Origin: TA-21 sp036557405
Lineage (GTDB): Archaea; Thermoproteota; Nitrososphaeria; Nitrososphaerales; Nitrososphaeraceae
Reading direction: 5' to 3'
Length of the DNA: 29,551 nucleotides
Assembly (NCBI GenBank): GCA_036557405.1
Contig: DATBHO010000027.1
Location: 1 to 29,551 of the forward strand
How positions within the stretch are numbered: position 1 is the stretch's first letter; each line of letters begins with the position of its first letter. The translations under genes and the position numbers were made by a program. The notes beneath the pieces are model-generated. The model saw nothing but the letters and a program-made list of their open reading frames with translations, was not told where the DNA came from and did no database searches. Below, one piece after another: positions 15,992 to 24,500 of this stretch.

Positions 15992-16177
15992 CTAGTGTTC
16001 TAACTCGACTGGTGGGAGTTCAGTAGTTTTAGGTATTTGATATATATGTGATTCCCACCAGCTGTATGAAGAGTGAAATGATTCAGGTCTAGTAGATATA
16101 AAAACTTCAGGAAACTTAGTTAACTCAAGTTCTATAACTTCGTGTTTTTTGCTTAGGGTAGTTAGTTTCTGTTGCAA
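15992..16177 (-). CDS. Possible 61-residue protein
   Basis: TTG-initiated frame (begins MQQKLTTLSKKHEVIELELT), immediately upstream of the membrane protein gene on the same strand with 61 bp between. It contains two adjacent Trp and a Pro/Glu-rich end and has no recognised domain. The composition looks coding, but the support is weak. Confidence 0.3.
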   Translation of the reverse strand: MQQKLTTLSKKHEVIELELTKFPEVFISTRPESFHSSYSWWESHIYQIPKTTELPPVELEH

Positions 16178-16257
16178 TATAGAGAATGTGACCTAATAAA
16201 GTAATGAATGATAATAATCAGACCTTATGATGGTTTAATACATTATCGATAATTTAA

Positions 16258-16392
16258 CCCGATCAGGATTTTGTCTTGCTTATAAAAGTTCAAAATACTA
16301 ATAATAAAATAAATCAAATTGTCAACATTACTATTCCCGACGAATTAAGATTAGAGCAGACGATCTACAACCATTTCCACATTAAAACTTAA
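16258..16392 (+). pseudogene. Possible fragment of a beta-sandwich protein
   Basis: A 44-codon stop-to-stop frame reads DFVLLIKVQNTNNKINQIVN and then ITIPDELRLEQ, the alternating pattern of paired beta strands seen in archaeal surface modules (CARDB/NEW3-like). The only start is a TTG at 16276. It probably represents a piece of a lost secreted protein, or chance. Nothing else was seen in the gap 16178-16481. Confidence 0.25.
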
Positions 16393-16481
16393 AATTTTGA
16401 TCGTCGTAAATAAAAAATTCTAGAGTAGGTTTATTAAAGATTTGAAAAAATGATGGAATTTATTTGCGACTGGATATTTAT

Positions 16482-16844
16482 TTACTGATTTTTTGCGTAC
16501 GTTGACATACCCGTAAAATCAATTGCTACGCATTTCTCATCTCCAACTACCCATGCATTGTGGCCCGGTGGAACAATTCCAACATCACCCGGACCAAATT
16601 CTTCTTCTGTACCATCGTCCATCACAACTTTCATTCTTCCAGAGATGACATACTGGGTGTGTGGTGCTTCGCAACTATTTGTTTTTGCTAACGGTTTTAC
16701 ACATTTCTCCCAACTCCATCCAGGCTCGAACTCAGCTCTCCCTATCGTAACATCGTTCAAACTCGCGACCTTCACTTCGCCCTTTTCAAATGTTCTTGTC
16801 TCATCGGGTTTGCTATTAAGACTCTTTTTAATGATCTTTCCCAT
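16482..16844 (-). CDS. Single-domain cupin
   Basis: A 120-residue protein forming one small beta-barrel. Cupin signatures are present: GRAEFEPGWSWEKCVKP (35-51), HTQYVISGRMKVVMDDG (62-78) with the first-motif glycine, and the second motif GPGDVGIVPPGHNAWVV (84-100). Possible metal ligands are His62 and His95, with Gln64 at the position of the usual second His, so metal binding may be altered. The length and pattern resemble stand-alone cupins of unknown function that often bind small molecules or modify other proteins. It stands alone on the minus strand, divergent from the methyltransferase at 17200. The enzymatic role is not determined. Confidence 0.82.
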   Translation of the reverse strand: MGKIIKKSLNSKPDETRTFEKGEVKVASLNDVTIGRAEFEPGWSWEKCVKPLAKTNSCEAPHTQYVISGRMKVVMDDGTEEEFGPGDVGIVPPGHNAWVVGDEKCVAIDFTGMSTYAKNQ

Positions 16845-17199
16845 TGAATTTCAATTCTAAGATCATTTTATTAGTATTAAGTATTTATCAACTGTCTAAA
16901 TTAATCATATAATGGGTAGTGCGCCTTTGGCCATGCACGTATAGTCATGACATAATTATTAGGGACGTGGACAATTTTCACATATCAATGTACTCACCGC
17001 AACGTTATTGACTTGGTGTACGGACAAATTAGAATTCATTATCAGGCATATTTTTATCTTTAATTCTTTGGACTTCGATCTGAGTTATTAACAATTTTGT
17101 TCGTGACCAGTTCACAATCTATTTTAAAATTTGTTACCAAACCTTTCTTCCTTTGAAATAGATTAAAATACTAAAAATTATGTACTGTACATTAACAAA
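16845..17199. other. Divergent promoter region
   Basis: Between the cupin and methyltransferase genes. A GATTAAAATACTAAAA element at about 17161-17176 lies 25-40 bp before the methyltransferase ATG and is a good TATA/BRE candidate. No gene is seen in the rest. Confidence 0.45.
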
Positions 17200-18297
17200 A
17201 TGCAAGCAAATACCAATTCAGGTAAAATTAATGAAAAGAAACTAAATGACTTTATGCTGAGAGCTGTTGGGGACATCGCGAGTACATTAAGTGCAGTACT
17301 TGTGCTCATTGGGTTTAGACTTGGTTTATACAAAGCCATGGCGCAATCGGGAGAGCCATTTACATCAGAAGAGTTAGCAAAAAAAACTAACACTAATGAG
17401 CGCCTCATTAAAGAATGGCTAGCAAATCAGGTTGCTGGTGGATATATAATATATAATGCGTCAAATGCAGAATATTCTCTTCCGCCTGAACAAGCAATGG
17501 CATTAGCTGATGAGAATAGTTCTGTGTATATACTTGGAGCATATCAAGCAATAAGGTCTTATTTTAAAGATGAAGATAAGTTTGTTGACATGTTCAAAAC
17601 CGGGAAGGGAATGAAATGGGAAGAGCATCATCATGATCTCTTTGAAGGTACCGCGCTATTCTATAAACCCAATTATATTGGAAATCTTGTAAGTTTATGG
17701 ATTCCCTCACTTGAGGGAGTTGAACAAAAATTAAAGCTGGGAGCTAAAGTTGCTGACATTGGATGTGGATATGGCATATCAACAATTATTATGGCCAAGG
17801 CATATCCAAATTCTAAGTTTTATGGATTTGATAATCATGGCCCTTCCATCGAACAAGCCAAAAACCAAGTAAGAGAGGAAGAAGAAAAATCAGGACGAAG
17901 TTTAGGAAATGTGGTATTTAGTCCCGTCTCAGCAAACGATGAATCAATTGGCACGGATTATGATCTAATTACTTTTTTTGACTGCCTGCATGATATGGAC
18001 GATCCTGTTGGAGCAATGAAATTTGCAAAGCGTTCTCTTAAACAAGATGGAACGTGTATGATTGTAGAGCCAATTGCTAACGACGAATTAGAAGAGAACC
18101 TTAACTTAGTAGGTAGAGCATTTTATGCAGCATCTACTTTGGTGTGTGTACCAAATTCTTTAGCAGGCAATGGCCCTGCATTAGGTGCACAGGCTGGTGA
18201 AAAGAAAATAAAGGCAATATTAGTAGCCGCGGGATTTACTAAATTCAGACGTTCTAGCCAGACACCATTTAATATAATCTATGAGGCGAGACCTTAG
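17200..18297 (+). CDS. SAM-dependent methyltransferase with N-terminal winged helix
   Basis: A 365-residue soluble enzyme. Residues 12-95 form a dimerisation/winged-helix domain like that of small-molecule O-methyltransferases (GFRLGLYKAMAQSG, FTSEELAKKTNTNERLIKEW). The catalytic Rossmann domain begins near 178: motif I is KVADIGCGYGIST (183-195), then FYGFDNHGPSIEQAK with the acidic ribose-binding Asp, and the post-motif ITFFDCLHDMDDPVGA. The C-terminal part (LVGRAFYAASTLVC, then GEKKIKAILVAAGFTKF) matches class I methyltransferases of the Rv-type S-adenosyl family found in many archaea and actinobacteria. The substrate cannot be predicted. A strong T-rich terminator follows. No biosynthetic partner genes lie next to it. 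Confidence 0.88.
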   Translation: MQANTNSGKINEKKLNDFMLRAVGDIASTLSAVLVLIGFRLGLYKAMAQSGEPFTSEELAKKTNTNERLIKEWLANQVAGGYIIYNASNAEYSLPPEQAMALADENSSVYILGAYQAIRSYFKDEDKFVDMFKTGKGMKWEEHHHDLFEGTALFYKPNYIGNLVSLWIPSLEGVEQKLKLGAKVADIGCGYGISTIIMAKAYPNSKFYGFDNHGPSIEQAKNQVREEEEKSGRSLGNVVFSPVSANDESIGTDYDLITFFDCLHDMDDPVGAMKFAKRSLKQDGTCMIVEPIANDELEENLNLVGRAFYAASTLVCVPNSLAGNGPALGAQAGEKKIKAILVAAGFTKFRRSSQTPFNIIYEARP

Positions 18298-18321
18298 TAG
18301 ATAGGTTCAATAGTACTACCA

Positions 18322-18345
18322 TTTTTTTGTTTAAGCGATTTTTTT
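18322..18345 (+). terminator. Double poly-T terminator after the methyltransferase
   Basis: Two T7 runs (18322-18328 and 18339-18345) lie 25 bp after the methyltransferase stop. This is the typical archaeal intrinsic signal. Confidence 0.65.
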
Positions 18346-18381
18346 GAAAATTGTGATTCATTGTGATTATTCAAAAATGAA

Positions 18382-18570
18382 TTGGACAAAACATTAACTT
18401 TCAGTTCGAGTGTCCCACAGTATATCAATATTATGAAGATCAAATTGTCAATTAATCCTGATGCGATACCAAACTTATTACTACTTGTCCAACGCGGTGA
18501 CAGTTTTTTAAAAGAATTGTTGTCAACGGATGTGCAAAAATTAGTTTTCCAAGGGCAATCTGTGCGATGA
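18382..18570 (+). CDS. Possible small protein, unknown
   Basis: A 62-codon TTG-initiated frame, with ATG (18433) giving a 45-residue version that starts MKIKLSINPDAIPNLLLLVQ and ends VFQGQSVR. The shorter form looks protein-like (a strand followed by an amphipathic helix) but matches no family that I know. It lies behind the methyltransferase terminator. Nothing else was recognised between 18571 and 18829. Confidence 0.3.
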   Translation: MDKTLTFSSSVPQYINIMKIKLSINPDAIPNLLLLVQRGDSFLKELLSTDVQKLVFQGQSVR

Positions 18571-18829
18571 AGAAAATGAAATCCTAAGATTAATTACAAA
18601 TCGAGTCGATTTATAGTAGTTCAGTAACAATATTTTCTGTCGTAACCAGATCTGCTGCATATGCTCAGATCTAAGAGATTACGAATGCTTGAACTCCAAA
18701 ACCGAACTTGTAAAGTTTTGATCTTAAATCTTAATCTCAGAATACATTGTTTAGTTAGCTGAACTAGATCTTATTACCAAATAGCGTATAGATCATTAAC
18801 TTAATATCCAACTTTCACGAAATATTCCA

Positions 18830-18961
18830 ATGACAAAACTGTACTGCCATGTATGTAAGGAAGGGGGACGCGAGTGTATAGAAGTATCAGAACGCTCTGA
18901 ACTGCTATTTGTTAAATCACATCTTAGATGCCATATATGTGGACGGGCACTAGTAGTATAG
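18830..18961 (+). CDS. 43-residue zinc-ribbon microprotein
   Basis: ATG at 18830 opens a 43-codon frame ending in TAG. The peptide begins MTKLYCHVCKEGGRECIEVS and has two CxxC knuckles: Cys6-x2-Cys9 and Cys34-x2-Cys37 followed by Gly (CHICG). An extra Cys16 and charged residues lie between them. The knuckle spacing fits one four-Cys zinc ribbon. It lies about 130 bp before the cyclase-receiver gene on the same strand, so it could be part of the same regulatory locus, though a separate promoter fits in that gap. The function is unknown; zinc binding is strongly suggested by the pattern. Confidence 0.7.
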   Translation: MTKLYCHVCKEGGRECIEVSERSELLFVKSHLRCHICGRALVV

Positions 18962-19089
18962 AGAATTGAATTAAACCCAAGCAGACATCCATCTCTTAGA
19001 GGTTGGGATTGAACTAATAAGCTAGTTTATGTACAAATAAGCTACTATTCTTACTACTACCTATAACGTTGATAGGCTAAATATTACTC

Positions 19090-20274
19090 ATGGAGATTAG
19101 CGACGACTCACAACATAGTAAGAGATTTGTCATTAGGATGTCTCCGCTACGTCACTGCAATATTGGAAAGGGAGAATTTCAAGAGAAAGAACCGATGCAC
19201 GATATGAAAAAAAATGAGGTTGTTTTCTCAAACAAGTCAGAGTGTTATTGTATTGCAATGGTAGACATAGTTGGCTCCACACAGATCACCTCCAAACTAT
19301 ACAACTCTGGAAAAATTACGAAATTCTATACAGTCTTTATCAATGAAATTGCAAATGTCGTGAAAAATCATGATGGAAAAATATTAAAAACTGTTGGGGA
19401 TGGTGTCATATTCTACTTTCCACAAACCTCAAATGTAGAAAATATTGAAGCATTTAGGCAAGCTTTAGAATGTTTTGTTGGAATGGTATCATCACGTCAA
19501 ATGATAAACTCTGCACTTCATAAACAATTGCTCCCTGATATCTCCTATCGAATTAGTGCTGATTATGGCAAATTAGAAGTTGCCATGTCTGGAGAAGTAT
19601 CAAGTTCCTATGATCTTTTTGGACCTACTATAAACTTTTGCGCCAAGATAAATAAAAAGGCACCGCCAAATGGAATAGCCATAGGAGCTGACTTGTGGCG
19701 AATTGTAAATTCTTCTCCGAGACTTGCAAAACGCTACCACTTTAAAGAAATAAAAGAATTAACATGGAAAGAGAACAGGTATTCCTACCCTGTCTACCTC
19801 CTAATACCGTTTACTGAAAAATATTCTACCGAAAAACCAATACTTGCAATGAGAAGGGACTCCTCGAATGAACCTTATTCTACTAAAGTGTTAACAATAA
19901 TGCTAGTCGATGATGATCCATCCATCTCATTTCTTTTTTCACAATATCTGAAATCAGCAGGCATGATAGTCGATTCTTTTACTGATCCTGAAAAGGCATT
20001 GAGGCACTTTATGGATTCAAAATATGGGCAATATGATCTGGTAATCACGGATATTCGGATGTCACACTTAAATGGATTTGAACTATACCAGCAATTAAAG
20101 ACGTTCGATCCAGACGTTAGAATAATATTTGTAACCGCGCTTGATATCGCTCAAGAAATAACTACGTTATTACCTGAAGTAAGGCTAAATCAATTCATTG
20201 TCAAGCCGGTAAATCCAAGCACGCTAATTAATAGTGTTAAACAACATGCAAAAAGACATATTGATGAGGTATAG
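19090..20274 (+). CDS. Class III adenylate cyclase fused to a C-terminal receiver domain
   Basis: A 394-residue soluble protein. The cyclase homology domain spans about 52-240: metal-binding Asp59 in AMVDIVGST, Lys100 and Asp104 in ILKTVGDGVIFYF, Asp175 and Asn182 in SYDLFGPTINF. Lys100 and Asp175 are the adenine-selecting pair, so ATP to cAMP is predicted. The transition-state Arg four residues after Asn182 is Lys186, which may lower or alter activity. The receiver domain covers 267-388, with acidic pocket Asp274-276, phospho-acceptor Asp321 (LVITDIRM), Thr349 and Lys372 (VKP). The usual order, receiver then output, is reversed. The histidine kinase gene starts 34 bp downstream on the same strand, so the kinase probably phosphorylates Asp321 and controls cAMP output; that is inference from synteny. 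Confidence 0.9.
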   Translation: MEISDDSQHSKRFVIRMSPLRHCNIGKGEFQEKEPMHDMKKNEVVFSNKSECYCIAMVDIVGSTQITSKLYNSGKITKFYTVFINEIANVVKNHDGKILKTVGDGVIFYFPQTSNVENIEAFRQALECFVGMVSSRQMINSALHKQLLPDISYRISADYGKLEVAMSGEVSSSYDLFGPTINFCAKINKKAPPNGIAIGADLWRIVNSSPRLAKRYHFKEIKELTWKENRYSYPVYLLIPFTEKYSTEKPILAMRRDSSNEPYSTKVLTIMLVDDDPSISFLFSQYLKSAGMIVDSFTDPEKALRHFMDSKYGQYDLVITDIRMSHLNGFELYQQLKTFDPDVRIIFVTALDIAQEITTLLPEVRLNQFIVKPVNPSTLINSVKQHAKRHIDEV

Positions 20275-20308
20275 CCATAACTTTTGAAACGAGAGGTACA
20301 TTTTAAAA

Positions 20309-22435
20309 TTGAACCATACAACACGAGCTATCCTTGGAAAGCGTAATGCTATAGATACCGAAATAGGGATTTTCAATAGAGCAACTAAGACAATTGATAC
20401 ATGTATGACCTATACGAGGCCATCACTTGCTGTCTCCCTAAAACCGATTAAGAATGCATTTTTAGCGGCCAGGAAGAAAGGCATAAGACTGAGATATATC
20501 ACTGAAATCACGCATCAAAATTTTGATGACTGTAAGGCGTTACTGGGCATTGTTGACGAACTCAGACATATAGATGGTCTCAGGACAAATTTCATGATTA
20601 CCGAGGGGGAATATCTTGCTCTGTTGGTCCAAGATAAGAGTGAATCCATAGCATCTGAACACATTTACAGCGATATGCCTCAAATTGTAGAACATGGACG
20701 CTGCATTTTTGATACTCTATGGAGTAAATCAATTCCAGCTGCGGAAAGAATAAAGGATATAATGGATGGAGCAGTTCCACGCGAAACTAAGATAGTGTAC
20801 AATCAAGAAGAGATTATGAAACATATTATTCAACTATCTGAAGTTTCCTCTGGGTTATCAGTTGTATCAAATCATGGTGGAGTGCAATTACCTTGCAACA
20901 CTTTTTTCGAATTATTTATAAAAATTTTGAAAAAGCAAAGAAGACGGGAGAGTGAGGGAATTAGATGGATTATGAGGATCGAGAAAGATAGTGTTAATCT
21001 AGTCAAAAGAATCCTAAGTCTAGGAATTAAAATAAGACATGTTAACAATCTAGCTCCAATCAATTTTGCGGTTAGTAAACATGGACTTATCACTACTGTA
21101 GAAGAAATGAATGAAGGAGGGATGGGAATGGTCCAGAATATCCTAGCTAGTAACGAAGGTTCCTATATAAAACATTTTAGTTCTATGTTTGAGCAATTAT
21201 GGAAAGAGGGAATTGATGCACGATACCGAATTAAGGATATAGAAAAGAAGGTCGGTATAGCAGAGATTGAAATAATTCGGAATCCTGTTGATTCAATAAG
21301 TCGTGGCTGGGACATGGTAAAATCGGCAAGAAAAGAGATCAATATTCTGTTTTCCTCTACAAATGCTCTTAAACGCCAAATTGAAATGGGAGTATTAACT
21401 CTCTTGAAAAAGGCTTCAGATAGACAAAATATTAGTATTAGAATGTTACTGCCCTCTACTGGGAAGACAGATGAGCTTATAGAACAAACAAAGTCTGTTG
21501 TTCCTAAAATAGATATTAGAACTGTCAGTACAAGTTTGGAAACGAAGATTTCCATACTTGTAGTAGACTCTAGACAATGTCTCATATTAGAATTAAAGGA
21601 TGACAAACAAGTTGCATCCTATGATGCTGTTGGTTTATCCACCTACTCAATTAGTCCCACCATAATATCATCTTATTTGGCAGTGTTTGAGAGCTTCTGG
21701 AGACAGGCGGAACTATTCGAAAAGATGGGAGAAGTCGAAAAATTGCAGAGAGACTTTATCAATATGGCGGCTCATGAATTACGAAATCCAATTCAACCTA
21801 TAATTGGCTTTTCGGAACTACTATATTCTAAAATTGACAATGATGAACATCGACGCCTTCTTGATGAAGTAATATTGAACGCAAGGAGACTAGAGAGACT
21901 TGCACGAATAATGCTAGACGTAACCCGGATCGAGAATAATTCTTTGGTCCTTACAAAAGAGATTATTGATATAGGAAAGTTGGTAAGAGATTTAGTTGAA
22001 AGTTATAACCGTAAATTAGAGGAGAAGAATATACAGAGTGAAGATCAGAACACTAAAGAATTAGTAGTATTAAATGAAGGAATAAAAAGTATCAATGCTA
22101 CGATAGACAAGGTCAGAATAACTCAAGTCATTTGTAATATTTTAGATAACGCTGTCAGTTTTACTCAGGAAGGAATGATCCGAGTTATACTAAATAAAGA
22201 AAAACAAGATCGACAAAGCTTCCTTATTATAAATGTGATAGATACGGGGCGAGGTATTGATTCAGAAATCTCGTCTAAACTCTTCACAAAATTTGCATCC
22301 AAGTCTGATATGGGAACTGGACTTGGACTCTTCATTTCAAAGGGTATCGTTGAAGCACATGGAGGAAAAATATGGGCAGAAAATAATCCAGATAAAGGGG
22401 CAACATTTAGTTTTAGTCTACCAATTAATACTTGA
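20309..22435 (+). CDS. Soluble histidine kinase with three tandem sensor-like modules
   Basis: A 708-residue protein with no membrane segment. The first 470 residues consist of three diverged copies of one module of about 150 residues (roughly 15-150, 160-312, 320-468). Each ends with a similar motif: FDTLWSK (134-140), FEQLWKE (294-300) and FESFWRQ (460-466). The fold resembles the phospholipase D/TrmB-like sensor modules of thaumarchaeal kinases. The kinase core follows: H-box FINMAAHELRNPIQP with His489, N-box ICNILDNAVSF (Asn610, Asn614), G1 VIDTGRGID (Asp645) and G2 MGTGLGLFIS. All catalytic residues are present. The start is TTG 20309, with GAGAGGT 12 bp before it. It is co-directional with the cyclase-receiver gene 34 bp upstream, its likely phosphotransfer partner. 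The ligand is unknown and presumably cytoplasmic. Confidence 0.92.
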   Translation: MNHTTRAILGKRNAIDTEIGIFNRATKTIDTCMTYTRPSLAVSLKPIKNAFLAARKKGIRLRYITEITHQNFDDCKALLGIVDELRHIDGLRTNFMITEGEYLALLVQDKSESIASEHIYSDMPQIVEHGRCIFDTLWSKSIPAAERIKDIMDGAVPRETKIVYNQEEIMKHIIQLSEVSSGLSVVSNHGGVQLPCNTFFELFIKILKKQRRRESEGIRWIMRIEKDSVNLVKRILSLGIKIRHVNNLAPINFAVSKHGLITTVEEMNEGGMGMVQNILASNEGSYIKHFSSMFEQLWKEGIDARYRIKDIEKKVGIAEIEIIRNPVDSISRGWDMVKSARKEINILFSSTNALKRQIEMGVLTLLKKASDRQNISIRMLLPSTGKTDELIEQTKSVVPKIDIRTVSTSLETKISILVVDSRQCLILELKDDKQVASYDAVGLSTYSISPTIISSYLAVFESFWRQAELFEKMGEVEKLQRDFINMAAHELRNPIQPIIGFSELLYSKIDNDEHRRLLDEVILNARRLERLARIMLDVTRIENNSLVLTKEIIDIGKLVRDLVESYNRKLEEKNIQSEDQNTKELVVLNEGIKSINATIDKVRITQVICNILDNAVSFTQEGMIRVILNKEKQDRQSFLIINVIDTGRGIDSEISSKLFTKFASKSDMGTGLGLFISKGIVEAHGGKIWAENNPDKGATFSFSLPINT

Positions 22436-22597
22436 ATATTGAATAACTTCCATTTTTGCTAAAAAATCAATAGGGTCAGTCAGTAATTAATGAGTTTAAG
22501 TACCGTCTAGACCTTTAAAATAACCGAAAGCTCTAAATTGATTAAGACGTGCTAGTATAATAACTCTATTGATTTGAATATTCAAAAATAATCGAAA

Positions 22598-22894
22598 TTG
22601 GATATTACGAACAATAAAGGTAACAATAGTAAAGGTAACAAAATAATAATGAACGAAGTCAAAAATCCTAAGATTAATGAAAAGATATTTCTATTATGTG
22701 ACCAGTGTTTCTGGACTGTAACGTGTCTAGATAAGAGTTATTTAAATAAAACTTTGGCAAAAAACAGATGTCCTCGTTGCAATCAAGATCAGTTGTCTAG
22801 TTTTCCTGTAATGCCTAATGATTCATTTACTTACAGCTATTCAAAAAAGAGAGGTATTGAATTAAACTTTGGCGTTAGAAAGATAAAATCATAA
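22598..22894 (+). CDS. Small zinc-ribbon protein
   Basis: Up to 98 residues from a TTG. The ATG at codon 18 (22649) is the more natural start, since residues 1-17 are low-complexity Asn/Lys/Gly. Two knuckles, Cys34-x2-Cys37 (CDQCFWTV) and Cys58-x2-Cys61 (CPRC), are about 20 residues apart, forming a four-Cys zinc ribbon; Cys43 is an extra cysteine. The C-terminal part is basic and aromatic (TYSYSKKRGIELNFGVRK). The type is common in Nitrososphaeria and has unknown function. It follows the histidine kinase by 160 bp on the same strand. Confidence 0.72.
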   Translation: MDITNNKGNNSKGNKIIMNEVKNPKINEKIFLLCDQCFWTVTCLDKSYLNKTLAKNRCPRCNQDQLSSFPVMPNDSFTYSYSKKRGIELNFGVRKIKS

Positions 22895-23153
22895 TAATGC
22901 TAATCTTGTAATAGAATAGAGACCGTGGAAAGTTATCGTATGGTATTAAAAAAGAAAAATACTAAATCTTGAGATCCTTAAAAAAGAAATTCCTTGCAGG
23001 ATCATTCTGTAGACAGAAATACATGCAGCAACTGCGTTTAAGTTTATTTATCTTTCAAATTATTCATTAACAACTGTTAAGACCTGTGAGTAATAACCTT
23101 CTAAAATATTAATTGGTAAGTCTTATATGAATTGGAAAAGATGAGATTATAGA

Positions 23154-24116
23154 ATGAAAAGTGAGGGAAAGGGATCAATTTGCAAGAGCAATCATAAAAA
23201 TCCGCTTTTGTACACATGTATTAGCTTTGTGGCACTAATGATATTTCTGTCATTGAATCTCGAACCTTATCAAGTAAATGCTTTCAATAAAATGAATCAA
23301 ACTCTTAATTTACATGGGATAGAAACAAAGAAAATTCGAGTGGACGATATCGAAATGGCCTATAAAATATTTGGAAAGGGAAGTCCCATTTTACTGATAA
23401 ATGGATATTCTGCTCCACTTGATTTTTGGGATCCAACTCTAGTAGAAAGACTCGCTTCAAATCACACAGTAATAACTTTTGACAACAGAGGAATAGGAAA
23501 CACAACTATTGGTAATAAGAAATTTTCCATACAACAGTTTGCCCAGGACACCTCTGGACTTATGGATGCATTAAAAATTAAGAAGGCAGACATCATTGGA
23601 TGGTCTATGGGCGGAATGATTGCTCAAGAGTTAGCGTTATCAAATCCAGAAAAAGTAGGAAAGCTTATCATTTATGCATCTATATGTGGAGGAAATCAAA
23701 GTGTTCCACCAAGTCCAGAAGTATTGAAGGTATTTGCAAATCTAAGCGGAAGCACGACGGAAAGATTACAAAAGTTTTTGCCCTTGCTATTTCCTGACCA
23801 ATGGCGTCATGACAATCCTAACTTGCTTGATGACTTACCAAAGAGTGGTGAGGAAACTCCTATTAACACACTAAATATGCAAACTAAGGCAATCACTAAT
23901 TGGACCGGTACTTGCAATCGTCTAGGTAACATAACCCAGCCAACGATGGTGTTGGTTGGAACTGACGATGTCCTTACAGTACCTGCCAATTCAATTTTAA
24001 TCTCCGAGAAAATACCTGGAGCTTGGCTCATTCAAATAAAAGGGGGAGGACATGCAATGATGATGCAATATCCGGAAAAATTTAGCAATATAGTTGATAC
24101 ATTCCTCACATCATGA
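23154..24116 (+). CDS. Exported or membrane-anchored alpha/beta hydrolase
   Basis: A 320-residue protein. A hydrophobic segment at residues 19-35 (LYTCISFVALMIFLSL) after a basic start serves as a signal or anchor. The alpha/beta-hydrolase domain spans about 62-320: an oxyanion-hole region LLINGYSAPLDFWD, ITFDNRGIGNT, the nucleophile elbow GWSMGG with Ser151, the acid Asp271 in LVGTDDVL, and the catalytic His300 in GGGHAMM. All three catalytic residues are present, so an active serine hydrolase is expected. The sequence resembles the esterase/epoxide-hydrolase/peroxidase-like group rather than a lipase with a lid. The substrate is unknown. It stands alone between the zinc-ribbon and PPK2 genes. 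Confidence 0.88.
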   Translation: MKSEGKGSICKSNHKNPLLYTCISFVALMIFLSLNLEPYQVNAFNKMNQTLNLHGIETKKIRVDDIEMAYKIFGKGSPILLINGYSAPLDFWDPTLVERLASNHTVITFDNRGIGNTTIGNKKFSIQQFAQDTSGLMDALKIKKADIIGWSMGGMIAQELALSNPEKVGKLIIYASICGGNQSVPPSPEVLKVFANLSGSTTERLQKFLPLLFPDQWRHDNPNLLDDLPKSGEETPINTLNMQTKAITNWTGTCNRLGNITQPTMVLVGTDDVLTVPANSILISEKIPGAWLIQIKGGGHAMMMQYPEKFSNIVDTFLTS

Positions 24117-24190
24117 ATAAACCTTCATAATTTGGATCTATGATAATTCGTTTATCAAGTTCTGCACTTGTAACAATGTGGATATTGTAA

Positions 24191-24322
24191 TGGATAACGA
24201 ATAATCAAAACCTGACTTCATCTGTTAACAGTATTATCCTTTTTTCGGCCGAATCACTGGTAGTGATAGCTCTAATTGCACTTAAAAAGAATTTATTGAA
24301 CGATAATGTGGAGGTATCTTAG
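24191..24322 (+). other. Hydrophobic fragment resembling a NuoK C-terminus
   Basis: A 43-codon stop-to-stop frame without ATG reads SIILFSAESLVVIALIALKK and then NLLNDNVEV. The AES-hydrophobic-KKN-NVEV pattern recalls the last helix of NuoK-like complex I subunits. It may be a decayed piece or chance. It overlaps the frame called at 24306. The rest of the gap 24117-24305 shows nothing. Confidence 0.2.
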
Positions 24323-24500
24323 CAGCCTAAATGCTATCAAGAGCTACCAAATCTCGGGATGGGTTCTGGTCATTTCACAAATCAGCTTTATTGGAAGTTA
24401 CACCTTAAAGCCAAACAAAGTTTCCATACTGATATTGTTGTGTCCTATGATGCATAGGATAGTCTTAATATTAGGTCGGTCGCTGGAAAATTCATATTGA
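24306..24500 (+). CDS. Possible small membrane protein overlapping PPK2
   Basis: ATG at 24306 opens a 64-codon frame that ends 4 bp inside the PPK2 gene, an overlap typical of translational coupling. The protein has two hydrophobic segments (GWVLVISQISFIGSY; VSILILLCPMMHRIVLILG), the second with a Cys-Pro-Met-Met-His motif like DUF2933-type short membrane proteins. It could be a PPK2-associated membrane peptide or a gene remnant read by chance. Confidence 0.35.
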   Translation: MWRYLSSLNAIKSYQISGWVLVISQISFIGSYTLKPNKVSILILLCPMMHRIVLILGRSLENSY

